Shown in pieces: positions 8,573 through 17,473 of a stretch of 64,000 bases of DNA (position 1 is its first letter; each line of letters opens with the position of its first letter). This DNA is from Allobosea sp. UNC402CLCol (GTDB lineage Bacteria; Pseudomonadota; Alphaproteobacteria; Rhizobiales; Beijerinckiaceae), in NCBI RefSeq assembly GCF_000745475.1, contig NZ_JQJJ01000016.1, positions 106,034-170,033 on the forward strand, in the 5' to 3' direction. The notes under the pieces were generated by a model. That model did not search any database. It saw only the letters and a program-made list of their open reading frames with translations, and was not told where the DNA came from. Both the position numbers and the translations under genes were made by a program.

Positions 8573-9556
8573 TCAGGCTGCGGCCATGGCGGGCGCCGCC
8601 GCCGCCAGATGGCAGGCGGCGAGCCGGCCATCGGCCACGGGCCGCAGCACGGGCACCTCCTCCCGGCAGCGGGCCACGGTGCGCGGGCAGCGCGGATGGA
8701 AGGCGCAGCCCGAAGGCCTGTCGACGGGATTCGGCGGGTCGCCCTTCAGGATGATGCGCCCTTGCGTGCCGCGCAACGGCGTCGGCACGGCCGAAACCAG
8801 CGCCTCGGTATAGGGATGGGCCGGCGCATGGAACAGCGCATCCGGCGGCCCCTGCTCGACGATGCGGCCGAGATACATCACCGCGACCTCGTCGGCGATC
8901 TGCCGGACCACCTTGAGATCGTGGCTGATGAAGAGATAGGCCATGCCGAAGCGCGCCTGCAGATCCTGCATCAGGTTGATGACCTGCGCCGCGACCGAGA
9001 CATCGAGCGCCGAGATCGGCTCGTCGCAGACGAGCAGCGCCGGCTCGAGCACCAGCGCGCGGGCGAGCAGGACACGCTGGCGCTGCCCGCCGGAAAGCTC
9101 ATGCGGATAGCGCTCGAACAGATCGGCCCGCAGGCCCACCGCGTCGAACAGTGCGAGCGCCTTCTGCCGCTGCGCTTCCGCGCTGTCTTCGAGCTTGTGG
9201 ATGACCAGCGGTTCGACGACCTGCTGCCCGACCGGCAGGCGCCGGTCGAGTGCGGAGAGCGGGTCCTGATGGACGAGCTGCATGCGGCGGCGCAAGGCGC
9301 GCCAGGCTCGGTCGCGCAGTGCGGTCACCGGTTGGCCCTCGAAGTCGATCTGCCCCCGCGTCGCTGGCAGCAGGCCGAGCGCGAGCTTGGCGGTGGTCGA
9401 CTTGCCGCAACCGGATTCGCCGACGATGCCGAGCGTCCGGCCGCGTTCGAGCGAGAAGCTCACCCCGTCGACGGCATGCAGGATCCGGCGCACGCCGCCG
9501 GCTGTCGAGACCGGGTATTCGCGGGCGAGGTCGCGAACATCGAGAAGAACGCTCAT
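8573..9556 (-). CDS. ABC transporter ATP-binding protein, DppF/OppF type
   Basis: Cytosolic ATPase subunit, 327 residues. The Walker A is GESGCGKST, the signature LSGGQRQRV, the Walker B LLVCDEPISALD, and the switch His is in ISHDLK. The C-terminal oligopeptide-type extension (PYTEALVSAVP then CAFHPRCP with paired Cys) is the usual DppF tail that may hold an iron-sulfur centre. Its ATG overlaps the stop of the DppD-like gene by four bases. It should power the permeases encoded at 2744-4572 on the opposite strand. Confidence 0.92.
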   Translation of the reverse strand: MSVLLDVRDLAREYPVSTAGGVRRILHAVDGVSFSLERGRTLGIVGESGCGKSTTAKLALGLLPATRGQIDFEGQPVTALRDRAWRALRRRMQLVHQDPLSALDRRLPVGQQVVEPLVIHKLEDSAEAQRQKALALFDAVGLRADLFERYPHELSGGQRQRVLLARALVLEPALLVCDEPISALDVSVAAQVINLMQDLQARFGMAYLFISHDLKVVRQIADEVAVMYLGRIVEQGPPDALFHAPAHPYTEALVSAVPTPLRGTQGRIILKGDPPNPVDRPSGCAFHPRCPRTVARCREEVPVLRPVADGRLAACHLAAAAPAMAAA

Positions 9557-10644
9557 GCCGGCGCCCCGACCTGCGCTGGCATTGTCATGACCGGAAGGGC
9601 CGCGCTTTCAAGCGAGCTCGGCTCGCCGAGCCGCAGGCAGGCCGCGCGCTGGTCCTGCGCCGCGAAGGTGAGTTCCGGCAGCTCGTGGCCGCAGCGCTCG
9701 ACGGCGATCGGGCAGCGCGGCGCGAAGGCGCAGCCGGGCGGAATGGCGGCGGGTGCCGGCACGGTGCCGGGGATCGGCGTCAGCCGCTGGCGCGGACCGG
9801 TGAGCGTCGGCAGCGCCGTGAGCAGGCCCTGGGTGTAGGGGTGGCGCGGGCGGGTGAGCAGATCCTGCGTCGCGGCCGTCTCGACGATCCGTCCGGCATA
9901 CATCACCGCGATCCGCTCGCAGAGGTCGCCGACCACGCCGATATCGTGCGAGATCAGGATCAGCGCCATGCCGGTCTCGCGGCGCAGCTCGCGGATCAGG
10001 TCGAGGACCTGCGCCTGGATGGTGGCGTCGAGCGCGGTCGTCGGCTCGTCCGCAATCAGCACGTCGGGCTCGCCCGCCAGCGCCAGCGCGATCATCACGC
10101 GCTGGTTCATGCCGCCCGAGAATTCATGCGGATATTGCTTGAGGCGGCGCGGTCCATCGGCGATGCCGACACGGTCCAGCAGGCGCAGCGCCTCGCGGCG
10201 CGCCGGTTCCCCGGTTAGGCCACGATGCAGGCGCAGCACTTCCGCGATCTGCGTGCCGATGCGCTGCACCGGGTTCAGCGCACTGGCCGGATCCTGGAAG
10301 ATCAGGGCGATGCGGCCGCCGCGGACCCGTGCGAGCTCGCGCTCGGAAAGCCCTCCGACATCCTGCCCGTCGAGCTGGACCTCACCGCCCGTGGTGACGT
10401 TGCGCCCGAGCAGGCGCAGCGCCGCGAGCCAGGTGATGCTCTTGCCGCAGCCGGATTCGCCGACGATGCCGAGCGCCTCGCCGCGACCGACCGACAGGTC
10501 GATGCCGCGCACGATCGGCACGGTGCCCGACAGGGTGACGGTGAAATCCTGCAGGCGCAGAAGCGCCGGGCGGCCCGCTGTGGCGGCGTGGCTGGGAGCG
10601 GACCATTGCGGCCGATCCGGTGATTGACCTGATGTTCGCGACAT
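9553..10644 (-). CDS. ABC transporter ATP-binding protein, DppD/OppD type
   Basis: Partner ATPase of the dipeptide-type importer, 363 residues. It has Walker A GESGCGKSI (Thr replaced by Ile after Ser, a small change), FSGGMNQRVMIALAL signature, VLIADEPTTALD Walker B and ISHDIGVV. The C-terminal PYTQGLLTALP and CAFAPRCPIAVERC segments are standard for DppD. The first ~25 residues before LLRLQDFTVTL are not conserved, and the ATG at 10644 lacks a strong ribosome site. It is the first gene of the minus-strand arm, coupled by a 4-base overlap to the DppF-like gene. Confidence 0.9.
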   Translation of the reverse strand: MSRTSGQSPDRPQWSAPSHAATAGRPALLRLQDFTVTLSGTVPIVRGIDLSVGRGEALGIVGESGCGKSITWLAALRLLGRNVTTGGEVQLDGQDVGGLSERELARVRGGRIALIFQDPASALNPVQRIGTQIAEVLRLHRGLTGEPARREALRLLDRVGIADGPRRLKQYPHEFSGGMNQRVMIALALAGEPDVLIADEPTTALDATIQAQVLDLIRELRRETGMALILISHDIGVVGDLCERIAVMYAGRIVETAATQDLLTRPRHPYTQGLLTALPTLTGPRQRLTPIPGTVPAPAAIPPGCAFAPRCPIAVERCGHELPELTFAAQDQRAACLRLGEPSSLESAALPVMTMPAQVGAPA

Positions 10645-10702
10645 GCCGAGCGGAGTACCGCCCAGCCCATGACCGTCTTGTGACAGCCGGCGGCGCTGGC
10701 GC

Positions 10703-11344
10703 TCACCAGCGCAGGAAGCGCGGGAAGATCAGGGCGCCGAGAGCGGTCATCGAGGCGATCGCGATCGTGTACCAGATTGCCAGGAAAGGCGCCGCATCGT
10801 CGGGGCAGTGCAGCGCGTAGGCGACCGTCGCCAATCCGGCCGAGGCGAGGCCGGCGCAGGCGCCGGTCAGCGGCCCGTCCACCGAAGCCCCCCGGCGCGC
10901 CAGCAGCAAGAGCACGATGAGCGGACACAGCGCATAGAGCGGCACGGCGATGAGGCAGGCGCGCCAGTAGCGGCCGAAGATCAGCGTGCTCCATTGCTCC
11001 GCCGGCACTTGCGCCAGCGTCAGCAGAGCCCAGCCGGCCGCCAGAAGGATCGGCAACGCCACGAGCGGCAGGCGCCGCGCCGGTTTCAGGCCGGGCCGCA
11101 GGCTGCGCTGGAACAGCGGCAGCGCGATGCCGGCGACGCTGGCGCCGAGGAGCATCTTGGCCAGGACCGGCGTGGTCAGCCAGGCACGGCCGAAATCGTG
11201 CCGCGCGCCGAGCGTGAGCAGGACGAGTCCGGCCGTCGCCGCGAGCGCGCAGAGGGCGCCGAGCCAGGTGGCGCGGCGCAGCCAGCCGGTATCCACCGGC
11301 CGGTGGCTCGCGCTCATCAGGGAAATCAGCTCGTTGGTCTGCAT
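10703..11344 (-). CDS. nrsF: NrsF-like anti-sigma factor (DUF1109 family)
   Basis: Integral membrane protein of 213 residues with six hydrophobic segments and a short cytosolic N-terminus (MQTNELISLMSASHRPVD). It matches the NrsF/DUF1109 family, which in Caulobacter holds ECF sigma factor SigF inactive until oxidative or metal stress changes conserved membrane cysteines. Cysteines suited to sensing are seen in RACLIAVPLYALCP and in YALHCPDD. ATG at 11344 is preferred over a TTG nine codons upstream. The sigma gene lies 81 bases upstream on the same strand, the usual order. The name is based on family and context. Confidence 0.8.
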   Translation of the reverse strand: MQTNELISLMSASHRPVDTGWLRRATWLGALCALAATAGLVLLTLGARHDFGRAWLTTPVLAKMLLGASVAGIALPLFQRSLRPGLKPARRLPLVALPILLAAGWALLTLAQVPAEQWSTLIFGRYWRACLIAVPLYALCPLIVLLLLARRGASVDGPLTGACAGLASAGLATVAYALHCPDDAAPFLAIWYTIAIASMTALGALIFPRFLRW

Positions 11345-11425
11345 GTCCGTTTTTCGGTTGTCCTGCTTCAACGGGAATTCGCGGGGCGCTTGCGAAACGT
11401 TACGGGTATGGAATGTCGCAGCGGG

Positions 11426-12001
11426 TCATGTCGGTCTTTCCCCGCGCCGCGAGAGGAATTTCGCCATGGCTTGCAGGCCGCGATGGATCGCGACCTTGGC
11501 CGCGTTTTCGGTCATGCCGGCGGCATCCGCCGCCTCCGCGACGCTCGCGCCCTGCAGCCTGACCCGGTCGATCAGGCCGCGTGTCCGTTCGGGCAGGCTC
11601 GCCATGGCGCGGTCGAGGTCGAGCCGTGCCTCGGTGGATGGCGCCTCCGGCCGGTCGGCGAGCTGGAAGGCTTCGTCGTCGAGCGGCAGGTTGCCGGCAT
11701 GGCGGCCGGAGCGGCGCAGATGGTCGACCAGCTTGTAACGCGCGATCGCATGGGCCCAGGCCGTGACCGGGCTCGCCGGATCATAGGTGTGGCGGGAGAG
11801 ATGCAGCGCCAGCAGCACCTCCTGCAAAACGTCCTCGGCCTCACTCGGCTCATGCCGGCCGGCACGCGCCAGCATCTGCCTGAGATAGCCGCGCAGGCGC
11901 CCCCCGATCGCGTCGAGAAAGCGCCGATAGGCGGCGGCGTCGCCGGCGAGCGCCGCGAGGAAGACGGGCCTGAGCTGCGTTTCGAACTCTTCGAGCGACA
12001 A
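11426..12001 (-). CDS. sigF: ECF sigma factor, SigF-like
   Basis: Extracytoplasmic-function RNA polymerase sigma factor of 191 residues. Region 2 is visible at EAEDVLQEVLLALHLSRHTYDP...VTAWAHAIARYKLVDHLRR and region 4 at LPERTRGLIDRVRLQGASVAEAADAAGMTENAAKVAIHRG. The pairing with a DUF1109 membrane protein downstream places it in the SigF/NrsF group. The only plausible start is TTG at 12001, because an in-frame stop lies about 20 codons upstream with no ATG between. The weak start could keep its level low. Its targets are not known here; methionine sulfoxide reductase genes occur elsewhere in the window but I see no shared promoter motif. Confidence 0.82.
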   Translation of the reverse strand: MSLEEFETQLRPVFLAALAGDAAAYRRFLDAIGGRLRGYLRQMLARAGRHEPSEAEDVLQEVLLALHLSRHTYDPASPVTAWAHAIARYKLVDHLRRSGRHAGNLPLDDEAFQLADRPEAPSTEARLDLDRAMASLPERTRGLIDRVRLQGASVAEAADAAGMTENAAKVAIHRGLQAMAKFLSRRGERPT

Positions 12002-12165
12002 GGCCGGTGCGCTTTTCCGGTGATGTGGAGCCGATCCCGCTTATCCCGTCGCATGGCGGCGCCCGGCTCACAAGCGCGTGACCGCATGATGAGCCTTGCC
12101 GACAGGGCCGATACGCTCGCGCTCCTGCGCAGGGAGGCGGTGCCTGCCTGTCCGGAGGATCGCTG

Positions 12166-13062
12166 ATGGCTCCCGCTGCTCGTTTCGCCTTTCTGATCGG
12201 CTTGGGCGCCATCCTCGCGGGCGCGGCGCCCTTGCAGGCGCAGCAGCCGCGCCCATCGGCCGAACCGTGTCCGGCCGATGGAGGCTGCAAGGTCGCGAGC
12301 GGCTCCTATCGCATCCTGTTGCCGCCAGAGGCCGTTTCGGGACGGCAGGGCGGCGCCATCGTCTTTTTCCACGGCTATCAGGGCACGGCCGCGGAGGTGA
12401 TCGCAGATCCCGCCCTGGTTGCGGTGGCACGGCGGCTCGGCGTTGCGCTGATTGCGCCGGAAGGGCTCGGCCGCAGTTGGTCCTTCCCCGGCTCTCCGGC
12501 GCGCAACCGCGACGAGTTCACTTTTGTCGCCGAGATGCTCGACGATATCGCGCGCCGCTTCCCGGTCGATCCCCACCGGCTGATGGCGAGCGGGTTCTCG
12601 CAGGGCGGCTCGATGGTCTGGTATCTCGCCTGCCGGATGCCGACGCGCTTCGCCGCCTTCGCGCCGATCGCCGGTGCCTTCTGGGAACCTCTGCCGGAGA
12701 GCTGTGCCGGCCCGCGACCGAAGCTGATCCATGTCCACGGCACGAGCGACAGCACCGTGCCGCTCGCGGGCCGGGCGCTGCGCCAGGGTTACAGGCAAGG
12801 CGATGTCTTCAAGAGCTTCGCCATCCTCGCGCCCGGCGGCTGCACGGCCGGCTGGGCCGATGCGGCGCGCGACGCCGTGGCTGGAGGAACGGCGCTGACC
12901 TGCCGGCTGGCGAGCGGCTGCGGCGGCGAGGCGCGGCTCGAACTCTGCCTGCATGGCGGCGGCCATGTCGCCGATGCGGCCTGGGTCGAGCGCGCCTGGC
13001 GCCTGACGATGTCGGCCGAGCCTGCGCCTCTGGCCGCCGGCGCCAGGCTCACATCTCCGTGA
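12166..13062 (+). CDS. Secreted alpha/beta hydrolase, PHB-depolymerase/LpqC-like esterase
   Basis: Predicted exported serine esterase of 298 residues. The N-terminus has a Sec signal (hydrophobic FLIGLGAILAGAAPLQAQ). The fold elements are FFHGYQGT (oxyanion region), GFSQGGSM with the nucleophile Ser near residue 145, HVHGTSD with the acid, and LHGGGH with the catalytic His. Several cysteines (CPADGGC, CRM, SC, GC) could form disulphides, in keeping with a periplasmic site. GGAGGA lies ten bases before ATG 12166. It diverges from sigF. The family includes polyhydroxybutyrate and feruloyl esterases, so the substrate is open. Confidence 0.82.
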   Translation: MAPAARFAFLIGLGAILAGAAPLQAQQPRPSAEPCPADGGCKVASGSYRILLPPEAVSGRQGGAIVFFHGYQGTAAEVIADPALVAVARRLGVALIAPEGLGRSWSFPGSPARNRDEFTFVAEMLDDIARRFPVDPHRLMASGFSQGGSMVWYLACRMPTRFAAFAPIAGAFWEPLPESCAGPRPKLIHVHGTSDSTVPLAGRALRQGYRQGDVFKSFAILAPGGCTAGWADAARDAVAGGTALTCRLASGCGGEARLELCLHGGGHVADAAWVERAWRLTMSAEPAPLAAGARLTSP

Positions 13063-13135
13063 GGATGTAACCGGCGCTGCTCCGGCTGCGATCTCACTGG
13101 CAACGCCGCCCTCGCGGGCCGCCGGAGAGATGCCT

Positions 13136-14788
13136 ATGCGCCACGACCCGATATCCGCTTCCCACGCCGCCGGCATCGCTCCGGACGGGCTCGTCACCGG
13201 TGCCGACATCGCCGCCGCCGGGCTGGCAGTGGCAGGCGCGACCCATGCCTTCGGCATCCCCGGTGGCGAGGTGCTGGCGCTGGTCGATGCGCTGGAACGT
13301 GCCGGCATCCGCTTCCTGCTCGCCAAGCACGAGAATGCGGCGGGCTTCATGGCCGAGGGGTTGTGGCATGTGACCGGAGCGATGCCGGTTCTGGTAGCGA
13401 CGCTGGGTCCCGGCGTCGCCAATGCGGTCAATGTCGTCGCCAATGCCCAGCAGGATCGCGTGCCGCTGCTCTTCATCACCGGCTGCGTCGACCAGGCCCT
13501 CGCCGAAAGCTACACCCATCAGGTCTTCGACCATCAGGCCGTGCTGCGGCCGCTGGTCAAGGCGAGTTTCCGTGCCGCGCCTGGAACCGAGGATCTGGTC
13601 ATCGCCAAGGCGGTCGCGCTCGCCCGGCGCGGACGGCCCGGCCCGGTGCATGTCGACCTGCCGATCTCGGTGGCGGAGGCAAGGGGGCCGCGCCGCGCGC
13701 CCCGGGCGATGAAGCTGCCCGAGCCGGCCGTGCCGGCCGATCTCGGTCAGGCGGGCAAGCTTCTCGCGGCGGCGCGCAGGCCGCTCGTCATCGCCGGGCT
13801 CGACCTCGTCAATGACGGCAACGCCGCCGCGCTGGAACGCTTCATCACCCGCACCGGCGCGCCGCTGCTGACGACCTACAAGGCCAAGGGGCTGCTGCCG
13901 GAAGCCGACCCGCGCGTCATCGGCGGCGTCGGCCTCTCGCCCAAGGCCGACGCGATCGTCCGGCCATTGATCGAGGCGGCCGATCTGATCGTTCTCGCCG
14001 GCTACGACCCGATCGAGATGCGCCAGGGCTGGCGCAATCCCTGGCCGGAGGACAAGCCGGTCATCGACATCGTCGCCGAGGCGATGCCACACGGCATGCA
14101 CAGTTCGACCCTGCTGCTCGAAGGCGATGTCGGCGCCATCCTGACGCGGCTGACGGAAGCGCTCCCGCCCGTGCAAGCCGTCTGGCCCGGCGGCGAGCCC
14201 GCGGCGGTGCGGGCCCGCTTCCATGAGGCCTTTGCGGCGCCTCCGATCTGGGGACCGCATGCCGTTTTCGAGGTTCTGCGCGACGTCGCGCCGGCCGGCA
14301 CGGTCGCCACCGCTGATTCCGGCGCGCATCGCATCCTGCTCAGCCAGATGTGGACTTGCGATGGGCCGCGACGGCTGCTGCAATCGACCGGGCTCTGCAC
14401 CATGGGTTGCGCCCTGCCGCTGGCCACCGGCGCCGCGCTCGGCGCGGGCCGGCCGGTGCTTTGCTTCGTCGGCGATGCCGGGCTGGAGATGGTGCTCGGC
14501 GAACTGGCGACGCTGCGCGATCTCGGGCTGCCCGTGGTCATCGTCACCCTCGTCGACGAAAGCCTCGGCCTGATCGCGCTGAAGCAGCGTCAGATGGGCC
14601 TGGCGCGGGCCGGCGTCGATTTCGGCGGCACCGATTTCGCGGCTGTGGCGCGGGCCATGGGCGGCCACGGCGTCGCGGTCGCGGATCGGGACAGCCTGCG
14701 CCGTGAGGCTGCCGCCGCCTTCGCCCGAGACGGCTTCACCATCCTCGCCTGCCGCATCGACGCCGGGCAATACGAGGGGGCCTTCTGA
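13136..14788 (+). CDS. Thiamine diphosphate-dependent enzyme, acetolactate synthase large subunit-like
   Basis: ThDP enzyme of about 550 residues with the three usual domains. The catalytic Glu is in AKHENAA near residue 65, the central domain lies at about 190-330, and the cofactor-binding stretch begins GDAGLEM. GGAGA at 13124 is well spaced for ATG 13136 but too close to ATG 13130, so I prefer the former. The stretch GLARAGVDFGGTDFAAVARAMG resembles catabolic acetolactate synthases, yet no regulatory subunit gene is near. Its stop shares a base with the start of an OpgC gene, a pairing that does not suggest branched-chain amino acid synthesis. The substrate is unproven. Confidence 0.8.
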   Translation: MRHDPISASHAAGIAPDGLVTGADIAAAGLAVAGATHAFGIPGGEVLALVDALERAGIRFLLAKHENAAGFMAEGLWHVTGAMPVLVATLGPGVANAVNVVANAQQDRVPLLFITGCVDQALAESYTHQVFDHQAVLRPLVKASFRAAPGTEDLVIAKAVALARRGRPGPVHVDLPISVAEARGPRRAPRAMKLPEPAVPADLGQAGKLLAAARRPLVIAGLDLVNDGNAAALERFITRTGAPLLTTYKAKGLLPEADPRVIGGVGLSPKADAIVRPLIEAADLIVLAGYDPIEMRQGWRNPWPEDKPVIDIVAEAMPHGMHSSTLLLEGDVGAILTRLTEALPPVQAVWPGGEPAAVRARFHEAFAAPPIWGPHAVFEVLRDVAPAGTVATADSGAHRILLSQMWTCDGPRRLLQSTGLCTMGCALPLATGAALGAGRPVLCFVGDAGLEMVLGELATLRDLGLPVVIVTLVDESLGLIALKQRQMGLARAGVDFGGTDFAAVARAMGGHGVAVADRDSLRREAAAAFARDGFTILACRIDAGQYEGAF

Positions 14789-15984
14789 TGGTCGCGCCTC
14801 ACGACAAACCGGCAAAGCGCCCGCGCGACGAGCGGCTCGATGTCTTCCGCGGTCTGACGATGCTGATCATCTTCATCGCGCATCTGCCGGAGAATAGCTG
14901 GAACGCCTGGATTCCGGCTCGCTTCGGCTTCTCCTCCGGCGCCGAGCTCTTCGTCTTCTGCTCCGGCATCGCCAGCGCGCTCGCTTTCGGCAGCGTCTTC
15001 GTGCGGCGCGGCCTGTGGCTGGGGACAATGCGCATCGCCTACCGCATCTGGCAGGTCTACTGGGCTCAGATCGGCGTGGTTCTGGCGCTGATCGCGCTGG
15101 CGGCCGGGATCGACCGGCTCTTTGGCCTGGGCGTGCTCGCCACGCAGTTTCCACCTTTGCAAGGCGATCCGGAGCGCGCGCTGCTCGGCTTGGCCACCCT
15201 GACCTGGCAGCCGGACTATCTCGACATCCTGCCGATGTATCTCGTCATCCTCGGGCTGGTACCGGTGATGATGCTGCTCCGGCGCCTGCATGCGGCGCTG
15301 CCCTTCCTGCTCGTCGTGCTGCTCTATGCGCTGGTCTGGACGGAAGGGCTGAACCTGCCCGGCAATCCCTGGACCGGGGCCGGCTGGTTCCTGAACCCCT
15401 TCGCCTGGCAATTCATCTTCTTCATCGGCTTCTTCAGCGCGATGAAATGGCTGCCGGTGCCTCGCCTCGGCGATGCCCGATTGATGCTGGCGGCGGCGCT
15501 CTTCCTCGTGCTGTCGGTGCCGCTCTCCTTCTGGGGCGTGCTCGACCACTGGCCGGCGGCGCAGGCCCTGCACGATCTCATCCTGCCCGCGACCGAGAAG
15601 AACGACCTGCACATCCTGCGCGTGCTGCACTTCCTGGCGCTGGCCTATCTCGTGCTGAGCCTGATCGAACCTTGGCGCCAGCGGCTGGACCGCGGCATCG
15701 GCCATCTCCTCATCCTGATCGGTCGGCAGTCGCTGGCCTGCTTCCTGGCGAGCGTCGTGCTGGCACGGCTCCTGGGCGTCGTGGCCGATGTCGCCGGCCG
15801 CAGCGAACTGGTCGTGGCGCTGCTCAACCTCACCGGCTTCGCGCTGATCCTCGCCACGGCGATCGTGGTCGGTTGGTTCAAGAGCACGCCCTGGCTCGGG
15901 CCGGCGCCGAAACCGGCCGTCCAGCCGCCGGCGCCGGCACAGCCCGGCCTCGCCCTGCAAACACGGGTCCGTGAAGCGAGTTGA
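14788..15984 (+). CDS. OpgC family integral membrane protein
   Basis: Polytopic inner-membrane protein of 398 residues with about ten hydrophobic segments, matching OpgC, which succinylates osmoregulated periplasmic glucans. Typical stretches are RDERLDVFRGLTMLIIFIAHLP at the N-terminus, FSSGAELFVFCSGIASALAFG, and the late IGRQSLACFLASVVLA. The C-terminus is a Pro/Ala-rich cytosolic tail. Translation is coupled to the upstream ThDP enzyme by a TGATG overlap. No glucan synthase (OpgG/H or NdvB) gene is in the window, so the acceptor is inferred from family only. Confidence 0.85.
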   Translation: MVAPHDKPAKRPRDERLDVFRGLTMLIIFIAHLPENSWNAWIPARFGFSSGAELFVFCSGIASALAFGSVFVRRGLWLGTMRIAYRIWQVYWAQIGVVLALIALAAGIDRLFGLGVLATQFPPLQGDPERALLGLATLTWQPDYLDILPMYLVILGLVPVMMLLRRLHAALPFLLVVLLYALVWTEGLNLPGNPWTGAGWFLNPFAWQFIFFIGFFSAMKWLPVPRLGDARLMLAAALFLVLSVPLSFWGVLDHWPAAQALHDLILPATEKNDLHILRVLHFLALAYLVLSLIEPWRQRLDRGIGHLLILIGRQSLACFLASVVLARLLGVVADVAGRSELVVALLNLTGFALILATAIVVGWFKSTPWLGPAPKPAVQPPAPAQPGLALQTRVREAS

Positions 15985-16054
15985 ACGGCGTTTGATCGCG
16001 CCTCTGCGAACTCCCTGATGAGCGCTCGAAAAGAGCGCTGCAATGGAGCAGCCC

Positions 16055-17452
16055 ATGTCCCAGCCCCTCTATCACGACCTCTCCGGCGACAGTCTCACCA
16101 TCGCGAACGATTCCGCGCGCCTCGCCTGGAACGACACGCTGGAAGCCCTGCTGGCCCATGCCGCGGCGACGCCCGAGCATCTCGCCCGCACGCTTGCCGC
16201 CGATCCGGATTTCGCGCTCGCCCATGCCGCGAAGGGCTTGATGCTGCTCTCGCTCGCCCGGGCCGAGCTGCTCGCCCCGGCCCGAGACTGTCTGGTGACC
16301 GCGCGATCCTCCGCGCTGCTACGGCCGATCACGCGGCGCGAGCAGATGGTGATCGAGGCGCTGGCGCTCTGGCTCGACGATGCCCCGCGCCGGGCGGCGG
16401 AACGGCTGGAGGCGATCCTGCTCGCCCATCCCCATGACGTGCTCGCGCTCAAGCTCTCGCACGGTTTGCGCTTCGTGCTGGGCGACCAGCGCGAGATGCT
16501 CGCCACCTTGCATCGCTTCGCGCCGGGCTTTGGCGAGAGCCATCCCTTGGCCGGCTATGTCCATGGCTGCTACGCCTTCGCGCTGGAGGAGCGCGGCCTC
16601 TATGCCGAGGCCGAGCGCACCGGCCGCCATGCCGTGAGCCTGAGCCCGCGCGACGCCTGGGGTCGGCATGCCGTCGCCCATGTGCTGGAGATGACCGGCC
16701 GCGCCGACGAGGGCGTCGCCTGGCTCGGCGACGGCCGCGAGATCGCCCATGCCAATAATCTGCGCTTCCACATCTTCTGGCACCTCGCGTTGTTCCGGCT
16801 GGAGCGCGGCGAGACCGCCGAGGTGCTGCGGCTCTATGACGATGAGATCCGGGCCGAGCCGACCGACGACTATCGCGACATCGCCAACGGTGCCTCGCTG
16901 CTGGCGCGGCTCGACTATGCCGGCGTCGATGTCGGCGATCGCTGGGAGGAGCTTGCCGCCAAGGCGGAAGGCCGCGTGCAGGACGGCCGCCTCGTCTTCG
17001 CCGACCTGCATTATCTGCTCTCGCTGCTCGGCGCCGGCCATCGCGATGCCGCCGAGAGCATCGCGCAAAGCCTCGTCCGCGATGCGCATGCCCATCCGAG
17101 CCGCGAGCGGGCCGAAGCTGCGCGCAGCGGCGCGCTTGCGGCCCATGGGCTGATCGCCTTCAGCGAAGGCGATCATGCGGAGGCGGCCCGCCTGCTCGGC
17201 GCGGCCCGCAGCGGCCTCCTCGCGATCGGTGGCAGCCATGCCCAGCGCGACCTGTTCGAGCAGGTCCATATCGAAAGCCTGATCCGCGCCGGCAGCCACG
17301 ATCTCGCGGCCCGCATCCTCGAACAGCGCCTCGCCCGGCGCGGCGGCGCCAACCGCTTCGCCATGCGCCGTCTGGCGCAATTGCGCCGCCAGCCCTCGGG
17401 CCGTCTCGCCGCGCTTGCCGTCGCTGCGACGCCTCTCGCCATCGCTCACTGA
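16055..17452 (+). CDS. Tetratricopeptide-repeat protein, TTC38-like
   Basis: All-helical soluble protein of 465 residues built of TPR-like repeats, resembling the TTC38 family found in bacteria and animals. Conserved stretches are ADPDFALAHAAKG, RREQMVIEALALWL, HPLAGYVHGCYAFALEE, DAWGRHAVAHVLEMTGR and FHIFWHLALF. The last two carry His and Trp residues typical of the family, whose biochemical role is unknown. ATG 16055 is preferred because GGAG lies eight bases before it; ATG 16043 is in frame. Two small genes follow at 22 bases and by overlap, suggesting a three-gene unit. Confidence 0.78.
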   Translation: MSQPLYHDLSGDSLTIANDSARLAWNDTLEALLAHAAATPEHLARTLAADPDFALAHAAKGLMLLSLARAELLAPARDCLVTARSSALLRPITRREQMVIEALALWLDDAPRRAAERLEAILLAHPHDVLALKLSHGLRFVLGDQREMLATLHRFAPGFGESHPLAGYVHGCYAFALEERGLYAEAERTGRHAVSLSPRDAWGRHAVAHVLEMTGRADEGVAWLGDGREIAHANNLRFHIFWHLALFRLERGETAEVLRLYDDEIRAEPTDDYRDIANGASLLARLDYAGVDVGDRWEELAAKAEGRVQDGRLVFADLHYLLSLLGAGHRDAAESIAQSLVRDAHAHPSRERAEAARSGALAAHGLIAFSEGDHAEAARLLGAARSGLLAIGGSHAQRDLFEQVHIESLIRAGSHDLAARILEQRLARRGGANRFAMRRLAQLRRQPSGRLAALAVAATPLAIAH

Positions 17453-17473
17453 CATCGCAGAAAGGAACGACCC

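Noticed and set aside
11572..13479. 635-codon open frame on the minus strand across sigF and the esterase
   Set aside because: Overlaps two well-supported genes in other frames, and its sequence is Arg/Pro-rich without domains.
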